This document shows positions 25,537 to 33,369 of a DNA stretch of 64,000 nucleotides, piece after piece (the first letter of the stretch is position 1; each line of letters starts with the position of its first letter). This DNA is from Candidatus Saccharibacteria bacterium HGW-Saccharibacteria-1 (lineage in GTDB: Bacteria; Patescibacteriota; Saccharimonadia; Saccharimonadales; Saccharimonadaceae). The DNA lies in the NCBI GenBank assembly GCA_002839415.1, contig PGXZ01000002.1:66098-130097 (forward strand), in the 5' to 3' direction. Position numbers and translations under genes: made by a program. Under the pieces are notes generated by a model that saw only the letters and a list, made by a program, of their open reading frames with translations, was not told the DNA's origin and searched no databases.

Positions 25537-25851
25537 ATGAACAAAAATTACACAATTACAGCAGCAGATTTAACAACAATGGGTATTAACTTAACAGATG
25601 ACAAGATGACGTCTTTGTTGGACCATCTAAACCAAGAATTGAATGAGCGAGTCGGCACGGCTTTGCTACAGGAATTGGACGACGAGCAGATTGACGAATA
25701 TAATGAATTTATTAAAACCGCCAGCGAAGATCAAGTAGGTGAATGGTTAAGTTCAAAAATACCCGAGTTTACTCAAATTATCCAAGATGAAATCGATGTT
25801 ATGCTGGGTGATGTTGCCGAAAAGGCTGAGAAGCTTGGCGAAGAAGCCTGA
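25537..25851 (+). CDS. Small acidic protein, DUF5663-like
   Basis: 104 residues, highly acidic and helical. The arrangement 'L..H-L-N-Q-E-L-N-E-R-V-G-T-A-L-L-Q-E-L-D-D-E-Q-I-D-E-Y' matches what I know of DUF5663, common in CPR genomes and of unknown function. The ATG at 25531 is followed by TGA after one codon, so ATG 25537 is the start, with AAGGAAA upstream. It follows the amphipathic protein by 46 nt, probably in the same transcript, and is closed by a strong terminator. Confidence 0.7.
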   Translation: MNKNYTITAADLTTMGINLTDDKMTSLLDHLNQELNERVGTALLQELDDEQIDEYNEFIKTASEDQVGEWLSSKIPEFTQIIQDEIDVMLGDVAEKAEKLGEEA

Positions 25852-25872
25852 AAATATAATTTCTAAGATAAT

Positions 25873-25903
25873 AAACAACCCCTTTATAGTAAGGGGTTGT
25901 TTT
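25873..25903 (+). terminator. Intrinsic terminator after the DUF5663-like gene
   Basis: 12-bp perfect stem AAACAACCCCTT (25873-25884) with its complement (25891-25902) and loop TATAGT, ending in TTT. Confidence 0.85.
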
Positions 25904-25928
25904 AATGAGGGAATCGCGTTAATTGGGT

Positions 25929-25934
25929 TATAAT
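25929..25934 (+). promoter_or_regulatory. -10 element of the HD-domain gene
   Basis: TATAAT at 25929-25934, 5 nt before an ATG (25940) that opens a 13-codon frame rather than the main gene. Confidence 0.5.
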
Positions 25935-25939
25935 TAGTT

Positions 25940-25981
25940 ATGCTAATGGCGCTGTTTAGTGGTGCCGATAATTACAGATAG
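25940..25981 (+). CDS. Possible 13-residue leader peptide before the HD gene
   Basis: ATG 25940 to TAG 25979-25981 encodes MLMALFSGADNYR. It sits where a leaderless start would lie (5 nt after TATAAT) and stops 7 nt before the likely ATG of the HD-domain gene, in another frame. Terminating ribosomes could re-initiate there. It may equally be accidental; no sequence conservation can be judged here. Confidence 0.3.
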   Translation: MLMALFSGADNYR

Positions 25982-25988
25982 AGATGAT

Positions 25989-26438
25989 ATGAAAGACGTA
26001 ATAATTGACGAATACATAGATTGTATCAGTGACTTGCTGAGTGAAGAAATTGTCTGGTCGATGGATGATTTGCCTCATCATGCTGATGTTAGCTGTTTAG
26101 ACCACTGTTTTAATGTGTCATTTTTAAGTTTTTCGATTTGTAAGCGGTTGGGATTTGACTATCGAGCGGCTGCTAGGGGCGGATTGTTGCACGATTTCTT
26201 TTTATATGATTGGCATGGTACGAAGTGGAGGAATGTTCATGGGATAAAACATCCTAAATTGGCATTAGCGAATGCTAGGCGATATTTTGAAATCAGCAAT
26301 AAGGAAGCTTCAATAATTAAAAAACATATGTGGCCGCTAACGATCTTTCCGGCGCTTCACAAGGAAGCTTATGTGGTGATGTTGGTTGATAAATATTGTA
26401 CGATTATGGAAATATTACGGCTAAAAACTAAAAAGTAG
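25989..26438 (+). CDS. HD-domain phosphohydrolase-like protein
   Basis: 149 residues from ATG 25989 (weak GAGATGAT upstream); a GTG at 25959 would add 10 residues. A metal-binding HD pattern is present: HCFNVSFLSFSICKRL, then GGLLHDFFLYDW with the HD doublet, then HPKLALANARR and a C-terminal VDKYCTIME. These proteins hydrolyse phosphoester bonds in nucleotides or signalling molecules; the substrate is unknown. The match resembles short COG1418-like HD proteins of Firmicutes. Confidence 0.75.
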   Translation: MKDVIIDEYIDCISDLLSEEIVWSMDDLPHHADVSCLDHCFNVSFLSFSICKRLGFDYRAAARGGLLHDFFLYDWHGTKWRNVHGIKHPKLALANARRYFEISNKEASIIKKHMWPLTIFPALHKEAYVVMLVDKYCTIMEILRLKTKK

Positions 26439-26474
26439 CTCTGGTTAAAAGTATCTATAAAAGCCAACATAGTT

Positions 26475-26480
26475 TATAAT
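26475..26480 (+). promoter_or_regulatory. -10 element of the Pif1-like helicase gene (leaderless)
   Basis: TATAAT at 26475-26480, 8 nt before the ATG at 26489. Confidence 0.5.
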
Positions 26481-26488
26481 TAGTCTTA

Positions 26489-28006
26489 ATGAAACAGGGG
26501 ATGGCACTTGAGGTTATGCTTTCGGGAGAAAGTGTTTTGCTAACTGGCCCAGCGGGGGCTGGCAAGACTTTTGTGTTGAATCAATTTATTCGTCAAGCTA
26601 AGGGCGATGGAAAACATATATCTGTAACTGCGACGACGGGATTGGCGGCGACGCACCTGGGTGGGGCAACGATTCACTCGTGGAGTGGAATTGGTATAAA
26701 TGACGAGCTGTCCAGTAATTTCTTAGATTCGATGGCTAAGGGGCGACGAGAAATTATTGAAAAGACTGATGTGCTGATAATTGATGAGATTAGTATGTTG
26801 CATGACTTTCGCCTGGATATGATTGATGAGGTTTGTCGGGCTGTCAGAATGAAAGATGTACCATTCGGTGGGATTCAACTGATTATGAGCGGCGACTTCT
26901 TTCAATTGCCACCAATTAACCGTGGTGATTCGCGGGCGGGTGGTTTTGTAGTTAATAGCGAAGTTTGGCGTGAACTTGAGCCGGTTATTTGCTATTTGGA
27001 AGAGCAGCATCGCCAAGATGACGAACAATTGCTGGATATTTTGAATGCACTTCGGGCGGGCGATTTGAGGCGACATCATGCGCAGTGTTTATTGGATCGA
27101 GTTGACGTTGAGCCAAGTGGCGACGAGGTTTTGACCGAGCTTCATACGGTAAATATTGATGTTGATAAGTTAAATGATTCAAAACTGGATATGCTGGAGG
27201 GTGACGAACTTTTTTATACACAAAGTACGACTGGCAGTAAAAACTATGTTGAATCTTTGCAGCGATCGGTTCTAGCGCCGGCGACATTGCGGCTAAAAAA
27301 GGGTGCGCTAGTTATGGCTGTAAAGAATAGTTTAGAGCGAAAGTATGTTAACGGCAGCATTGGTACGGTGATTGACTTTGAGGCTGGGACGGAGTATCCA
27401 GTGGTAGAATTTAGGAACGGTAAAGTCTTGACGATGCAGCCTGACACCTGGGAACTACGTGATGGTGATAAAAAACGCGCTAGTATTTCGCAGATTCCAC
27501 TGCGTCTAGCGTGGGCGATTACGGTACATAAATCACAGGGAATGACGCTGGATTCGGCCAGGATTGACCTGCGAAAAGCTTTTGTTGAGGGTATGGGATA
27601 TGTAGCGCTTAGCCGAGTAAAAAACTTGAACAACCTTTATTTATCCGGAATCAATCAGATGGCGCTGAGGGTTAGCGAAGATGCGCAATTGATCGATGTT
27701 ACCTTGCGCGACAAGGCGGCCAAGGATTGTAAAAGGTTTAAACATCTGGAAGAAAAAGCGGCAAATAGGAAAATTAAACTTCCAAAAAAGAGCGAAAAAA
27801 AGGCGAGTGGTTGGAAAGAAAAGATTGAAAAAATGCGCGAAACCCACCCAAATGCTTATCGTCCCTGGGAAAATCAACAAGACGCGCTTTTAAAAGAAAA
27901 GTTTCAAAATGGTGCAACTATTAAAGAATTGAGTGATTTGCTAGGGCGGCACGAAGGCTCAATCAAGATGAGGTTACAGAAGTTTTTCGGTGAAGATGTA
28001 ATATAA
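26489..28006 (+). CDS. Pif1/RecD2-type superfamily 1B DNA helicase with a C-terminal HTH
   Basis: 505 residues. Motif I GPAGAGKT (20-27), Ia ATTGLAATHL, II IIDEISML (D99-E100), III GDFFQLPP, and late motifs V/VI WAITVHKSQGMTLD and YVALSRVKN establish a 5'-to-3' SF1B helicase of the Pif1 group. After the core comes a Lys-rich linker (about 420-460) and a final 45 residues (PWENQQDALLKEKFQNGATI, followed by KELSDLLGRHEGSIKMRL) that look like a helix-turn-helix. Pif1 proteins resolve G-quadruplexes and R-loops. A leaderless promoter precedes the ATG; the next gene begins 8 nt after the stop. Confidence 0.9.
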   Translation: MKQGMALEVMLSGESVLLTGPAGAGKTFVLNQFIRQAKGDGKHISVTATTGLAATHLGGATIHSWSGIGINDELSSNFLDSMAKGRREIIEKTDVLIIDEISMLHDFRLDMIDEVCRAVRMKDVPFGGIQLIMSGDFFQLPPINRGDSRAGGFVVNSEVWRELEPVICYLEEQHRQDDEQLLDILNALRAGDLRRHHAQCLLDRVDVEPSGDEVLTELHTVNIDVDKLNDSKLDMLEGDELFYTQSTTGSKNYVESLQRSVLAPATLRLKKGALVMAVKNSLERKYVNGSIGTVIDFEAGTEYPVVEFRNGKVLTMQPDTWELRDGDKKRASISQIPLRLAWAITVHKSQGMTLDSARIDLRKAFVEGMGYVALSRVKNLNNLYLSGINQMALRVSEDAQLIDVTLRDKAAKDCKRFKHLEEKAANRKIKLPKKSEKKASGWKEKIEKMRETHPNAYRPWENQQDALLKEKFQNGATIKELSDLLGRHEGSIKMRLQKFFGEDVI

Positions 28007-28007
28007 T
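28002..28007 (+). promoter_or_regulatory. -10 element of the 28015 gene (leaderless)
   Basis: TATAAT overlapping the helicase stop codon, 7 nt before the ATG at 28015. Confidence 0.5.
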
Positions 28008-28014
28008 AGAGATT

Positions 28015-29037
28015 ATGGCATACAATTATGACACTCTATCTGAGCCCGTTACAAAGCAAGAAGTTATTGATTATAAACAAAAGATTTCTAAGGTTAGGAA
28101 TATTTATTCTACATTTAATCAATTAGGAACTATTTTTGGTTTTGTCATTAGTTTTATTCTTGCATTTATGCTAATCACTGTGGGTAGTTTTGAGTTTAAA
28201 AAAGGCAACTATACTTTATTGGTTGCCGGTATTGGTGTAATTTGCTTGACTACAATAGCAGGTCTTGTGACTTATTTTGTGAGTTATCTAAATAAGCTCA
28301 AGGATGACATTAAGCTGTCTCGTTTTTCTCAGGCGAATGGGCTGTCGTATGAGCCAGCTGTTGACGCGGTTGATTTAAAATATTCCGGTATGATATTTAA
28401 TGTCGGATATTCACATTTGTATAGAGGGCGACTAAGGGATAAAACTGGTGATTTATTCGAGATATCAAATTATCAGTACACCATTGGTAGCGGTAAAAAT
28501 AGGCGTACGATTGAAAATGGTTACGTTATGATAAAACTTGATCGTAATTTGCCGAATATCGTATTGGATTCAAACCAGAACAACTTTAAGTTATTGGGTT
28601 TGAACATGAGCAATTTACCAGTAAATTTAAAAAATAACCAAAAGCTTTCACTTGAAGGAGACTTTAATAATTATTTTACACTTTACGCGCCAGTAGGTTA
28701 CGAGCGTGATGCTTTGTATATTTTTACCCCTGATTTAATGGCCTTGTTTGTCGACAATTCAAGCATATTTGATGCTGAGGTTATTGATGATAAACTGTTT
28801 ATTTATTCAAGTAAATTTGATCTTGTGGATTCAAGCGTTCTTGATCGGTTATTCAAGATTATTGATACAGTTGGCAAGAAAACTTTATCTCAAACTGATA
28901 ATTATTCAGATGAACGAGTTGGTAATAGAACCGTTGATGAAGTATCCGTTAGGGGGATGCGTCTAAAGAAGCGATTTGTGTCGGTAGGCGTAGTGTTGTC
29001 TATTGTGATATTTATTTTAATGGTAATAGTATTTTAA
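28015..29037 (+). CDS. DUF3137-like membrane protein
   Basis: 340 residues. Two transmembrane segments near the N-terminus (about 36-57 and 68-92), a large soluble domain, and a C-terminal segment (about 320-340). The domain contains a conserved-looking block LEGDFNNYFTLYAPVGYERD and LYIFTPDLMALF, similar in layout to DUF3137 proteins, whose function is unknown. It is expressed from a TATAAT 7 nt upstream. Confidence 0.6.
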   Translation: MAYNYDTLSEPVTKQEVIDYKQKISKVRNIYSTFNQLGTIFGFVISFILAFMLITVGSFEFKKGNYTLLVAGIGVICLTTIAGLVTYFVSYLNKLKDDIKLSRFSQANGLSYEPAVDAVDLKYSGMIFNVGYSHLYRGRLRDKTGDLFEISNYQYTIGSGKNRRTIENGYVMIKLDRNLPNIVLDSNQNNFKLLGLNMSNLPVNLKNNQKLSLEGDFNNYFTLYAPVGYERDALYIFTPDLMALFVDNSSIFDAEVIDDKLFIYSSKFDLVDSSVLDRLFKIIDTVGKKTLSQTDNYSDERVGNRTVDEVSVRGMRLKKRFVSVGVVLSIVIFILMVIVF

Positions 29038-29056
29038 TTTCGGCAACTAAATAATC

Positions 29057-30325
29057 ATGAGTGATAATAAAAATGACAATAAGCTAGATTTTCCAAAACG
29101 TTTTTTGTGGGGTGCTTCGGTATCGGCGCATCAGGTTGAGGGCGGAAATCATAACCAGTGGTCAGTGTGGGAACTTGAAAATGCCAAAGCTAGGGCTGTA
29201 ATGGCCGAGCGCGAGCTAGGCAAGCTTGATAGTTGGCAGCAGATAGAGCTGGAGGCAAAAAATCCACAAAATTATGTATCGGGTGATTTGGCTGATCACT
29301 ATGGTCGGCATAAAGAAGATTTTGATTTGTTGAAGCAAATGAATATGAACGCCTTTCGGTTTAGTATTGAATGGTCGCGAATTGAGCCGCAGGCTGGTGC
29401 GTGGAACGCGGCGGCAATAAAACATTACAAAGATTATGTTGATGAATTAAGAAAACGAGGGATTGAACCGATAGTTACGCTTTTTCACTTTACATTGCCG
29501 ATTTGGTTCTCTGAAATGGGTGGTTTCGAAAAACGTTCAAATGTTAAATATTTTACTAGATTTGCTAAAAAGATTATTAGTGAGCTTGGTACGAGTGTTA
29601 GATTGATAATCACTATAAACGAGCCAGAGATATATGCTATTCAAAGTTATCATTTTGGTAATTGGCCGCCAGCGATGGATAATAATTTTAAGTTTTGGCG
29701 TGTAATGAATAATTTGGCGTTTGCTCATCGCCAAGCATCCAAAGCTATTCATGGATTGAGCCGAAGATATAAAGTTTCGGTGTCTAAAAATTCGAAATTG
29801 TACCATGCGGGCGACGATGCACTCTTGAGCAGGGTTAGTGCGTCAGTTATGCAATATATCCAAGATGATTATTTTATTAAAAAAGTTATTCACCACTGTG
29901 ATTTTTTAGGCGTAAACTATTATTTTACTAGTCGTATTTATGGCAATAGGACGCATAATCCGAATGATAATTTGAGTGATTTGGGATGGGATTTGCAGCC
30001 TTCGGATATTCAACATGTATTAGAGCGACTATATGGCAAATATAAAAAGCCGATAATTATTACCGAAAATGGTATTGCTGATGCAAATGATGAAAAGCGG
30101 CAGTGGTGGATAACTAAAACTATTGTCGGTATTCAAAAAGCCATGAATAATGGCGTCAAGGTAGAGGGTTATATACATTGGAGTTTGATGGATAATTTTG
30201 AGTGGGCTTACGGAAAATGGCCAAGATTTGGGCTGGCTACGGTTGACTATAGGACAGGCGAGCGTAAACTTCGCTCAAGCGCGATTTGGTTTGGACGCGT
30301 AATTAAGAAAATGAGAGAGTTATAA
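29057..30325 (+). CDS. Glycoside hydrolase family 1 beta-glucosidase/beta-galactosidase-like enzyme
   Basis: 422 residues, a complete GH1 barrel. N-terminal LWGASVSAHQVEGG, acid/base E189 in TINEPE and nucleophile E337 in ITENGIAD are intact, as is HWSLMDNFEWAYG near the C-terminus. It hydrolyses beta-linked glucosides or related sugars with retention of configuration; no signal peptide, so it acts inside the cell on imported or host-derived sugars. The stop overlaps the yvcK ATG by 1 nt. Ribosome-binding site weak. Confidence 0.93.
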   Translation: MSDNKNDNKLDFPKRFLWGASVSAHQVEGGNHNQWSVWELENAKARAVMAERELGKLDSWQQIELEAKNPQNYVSGDLADHYGRHKEDFDLLKQMNMNAFRFSIEWSRIEPQAGAWNAAAIKHYKDYVDELRKRGIEPIVTLFHFTLPIWFSEMGGFEKRSNVKYFTRFAKKIISELGTSVRLIITINEPEIYAIQSYHFGNWPPAMDNNFKFWRVMNNLAFAHRQASKAIHGLSRRYKVSVSKNSKLYHAGDDALLSRVSASVMQYIQDDYFIKKVIHHCDFLGVNYYFTSRIYGNRTHNPNDNLSDLGWDLQPSDIQHVLERLYGKYKKPIIITENGIADANDEKRQWWITKTIVGIQKAMNNGVKVEGYIHWSLMDNFEWAYGKWPRFGLATVDYRTGERKLRSSAIWFGRVIKKMREL

Positions 30326-31350
30326 TGTCCAGCTTAAATGAACCTTTTGCAAAAAATGACATTAAGATTGCTGTTGTTGGAGGTGGAACGGGGAGCTTTA
30401 CACTGTTATCGGCTTTGAAAAATCATACAAAACAATTAGCGGCGATTGTAAATATGGTTGACGACGGTGGAAGTACTGGTGTTCTGCGTGATGAGCTTGG
30501 TACTTTGCCGCCTGGCGATGTCAGGCAATGTCTGGTGGCGCTAAGTGATTCGCCAAAAATAAGGGATTTATTCAGCTACAGGTTTGAAGAGGGCACGCTT
30601 GGTGGCCATTCCTTTGGTAATATTCTACTAACGGCGCTAGAAAAAGTTTCGGGGAGTTTTAACGGTGCGGTTGATACGGCTTCGGAGATTCTTCGGATAA
30701 AAGGTAAGGTTATACCAGCGACACTTGACAATGTAAGGTTAAAAATGGAATGGCCAGAGGCTAGCCTTACATTAAAGGGCGAGCGGGTGATTGATGCTTA
30801 TTATTTTAAACACGACCCAAGGCGGGCAACTTTGTCGTTAGAGCCAGAAGCGACGGCAAATTATATGGCTATAACCGCGATCGAGCAGGCGGATATGGTT
30901 GTGATTGCGCCAGGAGATTTATATACGTCGCTTGGACCACTACTAGTAATTGACGGAATCGCTGAGGCTTTGAAAAAAACTAAAGCGAAATGTGTTTATG
31001 TTTCGAATTTAGTTACAAAAGATGGCCAAACTTCTGATTTTACTGTTAGCGATCATGCCTGCGAAATTGAGCGGTTCGTTGGTGCGCCATTTTTGGACTT
31101 TGTACTCTATAATCAACAATTGCCAATAAAAGCTGCTGCGCGTAAATATAAGGCTGAAAAAGCATATTTGGTTAAAATTGATAAAAAGAAGCTTTCGAGC
31201 GCACCTTATGAGGCTATACCTGGCGATTTTCTTGGCAAAATTGCGTCTAGCAATAAGGCGGATAAATTACCAGTTACAAGGTCGTTGATACGGCACGATT
31301 CAGAAGCTGTGGCTAAGGCTTTGATTGAGCTTTGCGAAATAGCCAACTAA
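30325..31350 (+). CDS. yvcK: YvcK/CofD-like family protein (gluconeogenesis factor)
   Basis: 341 residues with the family's opening GGGTGSFTLLSAL, MVDDGGSTGVLRDELG and LPPGDVRQCLVALSD, later APGDLYTSLGPLLV and VSNLVTKDGQT. YvcK proteins bind UDP-sugars (UDP-GlcNAc) and link carbon metabolism to cell-wall synthesis. The usual neighbours rapZ and whiA are absent. It overlaps the GH1 gene by 1 nt, and the next downstream unit is the mraZ division cluster, consistent with a wall-related role. Confidence 0.92.
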   Translation: MSSLNEPFAKNDIKIAVVGGGTGSFTLLSALKNHTKQLAAIVNMVDDGGSTGVLRDELGTLPPGDVRQCLVALSDSPKIRDLFSYRFEEGTLGGHSFGNILLTALEKVSGSFNGAVDTASEILRIKGKVIPATLDNVRLKMEWPEASLTLKGERVIDAYYFKHDPRRATLSLEPEATANYMAITAIEQADMVVIAPGDLYTSLGPLLVIDGIAEALKKTKAKCVYVSNLVTKDGQTSDFTVSDHACEIERFVGAPFLDFVLYNQQLPIKAAARKYKAEKAYLVKIDKKKLSSAPYEAIPGDFLGKIASSNKADKLPVTRSLIRHDSEAVAKALIELCEIAN

Positions 31351-31419
31351 TTTATATTGCTAAAAATGCTACAAACTTCGTTGTGCTCTTTAAAAACTTT
31401 TATCTGTTGGTAATCTAAT

Positions 31420-31441
31420 TTATCCACAGAACTGTGAATAA
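31420..31441. promoter_or_regulatory. Inverted pair of DnaA-box-like sites
   Basis: TTATCCACA (31420-31428), a perfect consensus DnaA box, faces TGTGAATAA (31433-31441; reverse complement TTATTCACA) with 4 nt between. Together they form an inverted repeat of 10-nt arms with one mismatch. Located 30-60 nt upstream of the mraZ promoter. Confidence 0.55.
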
Positions 31442-31474
31442 CTCTAAGTTTGCTAGTAAAAATAATAAATGTTG

Positions 31475-31530
31475 GGGGTTGTAGTGGGTAGCAGTGGGTA
31501 GTATAGTTAGGGCAGTGGAAAGAAGTGGGT
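31475..31530 (+). promoter_or_regulatory. MraZ operator repeats
   Basis: GGGGT (31475-31479), TGGGT (31485-31489) and TGGGT (31495-31499) recur every 10 nt; a further TGGAA (31516-31520) and TGGGT (31526-31530) continue the 10-nt spacing one base out of phase. MraZ of E. coli and others binds TGGGN direct repeats with 5-nt spacers upstream of its own gene, so this is a probable autorepression site. Confidence 0.75.
31479..31508 (+). promoter_or_regulatory. Candidate promoter of mraZ, overlapped by operator
   Basis: TTGTAG (31479-31484), 18 nt, TATAGT (31503-31508). Two TGGGT boxes fall between the two elements, so bound MraZ would block polymerase. Confidence 0.45.
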
Positions 31531-31601
31531 AACACCACAGACAAAATAAACACCACTAATATTAAAAAAATAAACTAGGCAGGGCTCAGAAAAACACAAA
31601 A

Positions 31602-31973
31602 ATGGCGAGTGTAGATTATTTCGAACGAAAGCTTGATGACAAGCATCGGTTAACGATACCGACAGAACTTCGAGATGAATTTGCAAGCGGTGTCGTGTTG
31701 ACCAGGGGCTTTAACCGCTATCTCCATCTTTATCCTAAACAGGTTTGGGACAAAGAAGTAGAATCTGCGCTTGTTGGTAGTATTCTTGATGAGAATGTTG
31801 CTGATTTAAACGTAAAGTTTAGGCGCGGCAAGACCGAAGCAGAGCTTGACCAAAAACAAGGTCGAGTAACGATTGAGCAGCATTTGCTTGATTATGCCGG
31901 GATTGATCGAGAGATAGTTGCGATTAGGGCAGGCGCATATTGGCGCATAATTCCGCCCGAAGCCGACGTTTAA
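31602..31973 (+). CDS. mraZ: Transcriptional regulator MraZ
   Basis: 123 residues, slightly short for MraZ (about 140-150). Two SpoVT/AbrB-like halves: the first with the DxxxR signature DDKHRLTIP, the second with DQKQGRVTIEQHLL. Forms rings that bind direct repeats upstream of its own gene and represses the division cluster. Matching TGGGT repeats with 10-nt spacing lie at 31475-31530. It is followed by about 325 nt without a gene before rsmH, a longer gap than in most dcw clusters. Confidence 0.93.
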   Translation: MASVDYFERKLDDKHRLTIPTELRDEFASGVVLTRGFNRYLHLYPKQVWDKEVESALVGSILDENVADLNVKFRRGKTEAELDQKQGRVTIEQHLLDYAGIDREIVAIRAGAYWRIIPPEADV

Positions 31974-32281
31974 AGCAAAAACAAATCCGCACTTTAACAA
32001 TCTATGATAAACAGCAAAGAAAACTCTCGAGATCAACTATCTGGTAGTTAGGCAGTGGGCTACGGGACCACATTAAAAAACTCGCGCACCTTCCTCTAAA
32101 ACACACCTCCCAAACAAAACTCCACCTCACACATAAGTCTCTCAACCGAATAACTTTTAAATTTTATGATTCGCCTTTGGCATTCATTATTAAAAAATTC
32201 GGTAACTTATAAACAAAAAACAAAAACATACAAAAACAAACAGCCATAGCTACCAGTTAGGTGATCTCGAACCGCAAATTA
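31974..32281. other. Gene-free A+C-rich spacer between mraZ and rsmH
   Basis: No convincing frame on either strand. The plus strand is very poor in G, especially 32080-32150, while A and C dominate. Short complementary pieces exist (for example AACTA/TAGTT at 32034-32048) but no strong hairpin or T-run, so no terminator is seen. rsmH has its own leaderless promoter at the end of this stretch. Confidence 0.5.
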
Positions 32282-32290
32282 TGTTATCAT
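32282..32290 (+). promoter_or_regulatory. Extended -10 promoter of rsmH (leaderless)
   Basis: TGtTATCAT with the -10 at 32285-32290, 9 nt before the ATG at 32300. AAGGAG also lies in that gap but only 3 nt from the ATG, too close for normal use. Confidence 0.5.
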
Positions 32291-32299
32291 AAGGAGCGA

Positions 32300-33193
32300 A
32301 TGAGTAAAGAACATCCACCACACAATCTACATGTTCCAGTTTTGCTAGATGCGACAGTTGAAACGCTAAAGCCTAAAGTGGGCGAGAATTATCTCGACCT
32401 AACCGCGGGTTATGGTGGGCACGCTAGTCGTATTTTGGATATTACTGGAAATTATGCCGAATCTGTTTTAGTCGATCGTGACGAATACGCCATTGAGCGC
32501 TTGAAGTCATTTTCGGATAGAGGAGTTAGGCTATTGCATACCGATTTTGCGGCTGCCGGCCAGCAGTTAGCAGATGAGGGGCTGAAGTTTAATGTCATAT
32601 TGGTTGATTTGGGGGTGTCGTCACCACAACTCGATCAATTCGACCGAGGGTTTTCGTTTACAAATAGTGGCCCGCTCGATATGCGGATGGACCGACGCCA
32701 AGAAAAAAGTGCCAGTACGCTGGTAAATAACGCTTCGGAAGAGGAACTAACGCGTATCATTACTCAATACGGTGAAGAGCCGATTGGGTTCTCGAGGATA
32801 ATTGCTAAGGCGATTATCACAAACAGACCACTGTCGAAAACGGGAGAACTAGCTGATTTGATCAAAGATTCATATCGTGGCAAGTGGAAAAAAACCCACC
32901 CAGCTACGCGCACTTTTCAAGCAATCCGGATTGCAGTCAACGATGAGCTACGGCAAGTCGAAGACTTGTTGCCAAACTTGCCCCGCCTATTAAAACCAGG
33001 CGGGCGGGTAGGCATCATTAGCTTTCATAGTCTGGAAGACCGACTCGTTAAGCGATATTTCAAGGAGCAATTTGATTTGGGACTTGAATCTGAACTTCTG
33101 CCAATTACTAAAAAACCCATCGCTGGCGATATTTACGATGTTCACAACCCGCGATCACGAAGTAGTAAACTACGTGTCGCAGTGAAAAAATAA
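32300..33193 (+). CDS. rsmH: 16S rRNA (cytosine-1402-N4)-methyltransferase
   Basis: 297 residues. Start set at ATG 32300, since upstream GTG-initiated codons lie on or before the promoter. N-terminal HVPVLLDATVETL, SAM motif YLDLTAGYGGHASRIL, LVDLGVSSPQLDQFDRGFSF, GPLDMRMDR, and C-terminal GGRVGIISFHSLEDRLVK are all typical of MraW/RsmH. It methylates C1402 in the ribosomal P site. Second gene of the dcw cluster in nearly all bacteria. Confidence 0.96.
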   Translation: MSKEHPPHNLHVPVLLDATVETLKPKVGENYLDLTAGYGGHASRILDITGNYAESVLVDRDEYAIERLKSFSDRGVRLLHTDFAAAGQQLADEGLKFNVILVDLGVSSPQLDQFDRGFSFTNSGPLDMRMDRRQEKSASTLVNNASEEELTRIITQYGEEPIGFSRIIAKAIITNRPLSKTGELADLIKDSYRGKWKKTHPATRTFQAIRIAVNDELRQVEDLLPNLPRLLKPGGRVGIISFHSLEDRLVKRYFKEQFDLGLESELLPITKKPIAGDIYDVHNPRSRSSKLRVAVKK

Positions 33194-33229
33194 AATAAAA
33201 ATAACAATAACAAGAAAGGGCAAAACACC

Positions 33230-33295
33230 ATGCCAATTCACATCCCAGTACAATACACAGACATCGCTCAAGTAGTGACTGTTCGCGTAAAGTAA
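33230..33295 (+). CDS. Possible 21-residue peptide between rsmH and ftsL
   Basis: ATG 33230 to TAA 33293-33295 encodes a peptide opening MPIHIPVQYTDIAQVV and ending TVRVK. An AAAGGG lies 12 nt upstream. It is followed at once by a stable hairpin (33305-33336). Amphipathic beta-like pattern, no transmembrane stretch. It could be a small structural peptide or a leader peptide; evidence is moderate because of the short length. Confidence 0.4.
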   Translation: MPIHIPVQYTDIAQVVTVRVK

Positions 33296-33304
33296 TTTAA
33301 AATT

Positions 33305-33336
33305 GCCCTTGCTGCGCCACTTGGCGTAGTAAGGGC
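33305..33336 (+). other. Stable hairpin between the 21-residue frame and ftsL
   Basis: 14-bp stem with two G-U pairs (33305-33318 with 33323-33336), loop ACTT. No T-run follows, so it is more likely an RNA-processing, stability or attenuation element than a terminator. Confidence 0.6.
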
Positions 33337-33369
33337 GCCAAAATAAATATAAAAAGAGACCCCACCACA

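Noticed and set aside
31420-31441. Chromosomal replication origin
   Set aside because: Only two DnaA boxes; no dnaA, dnaN or AT-rich unwinding region nearby.
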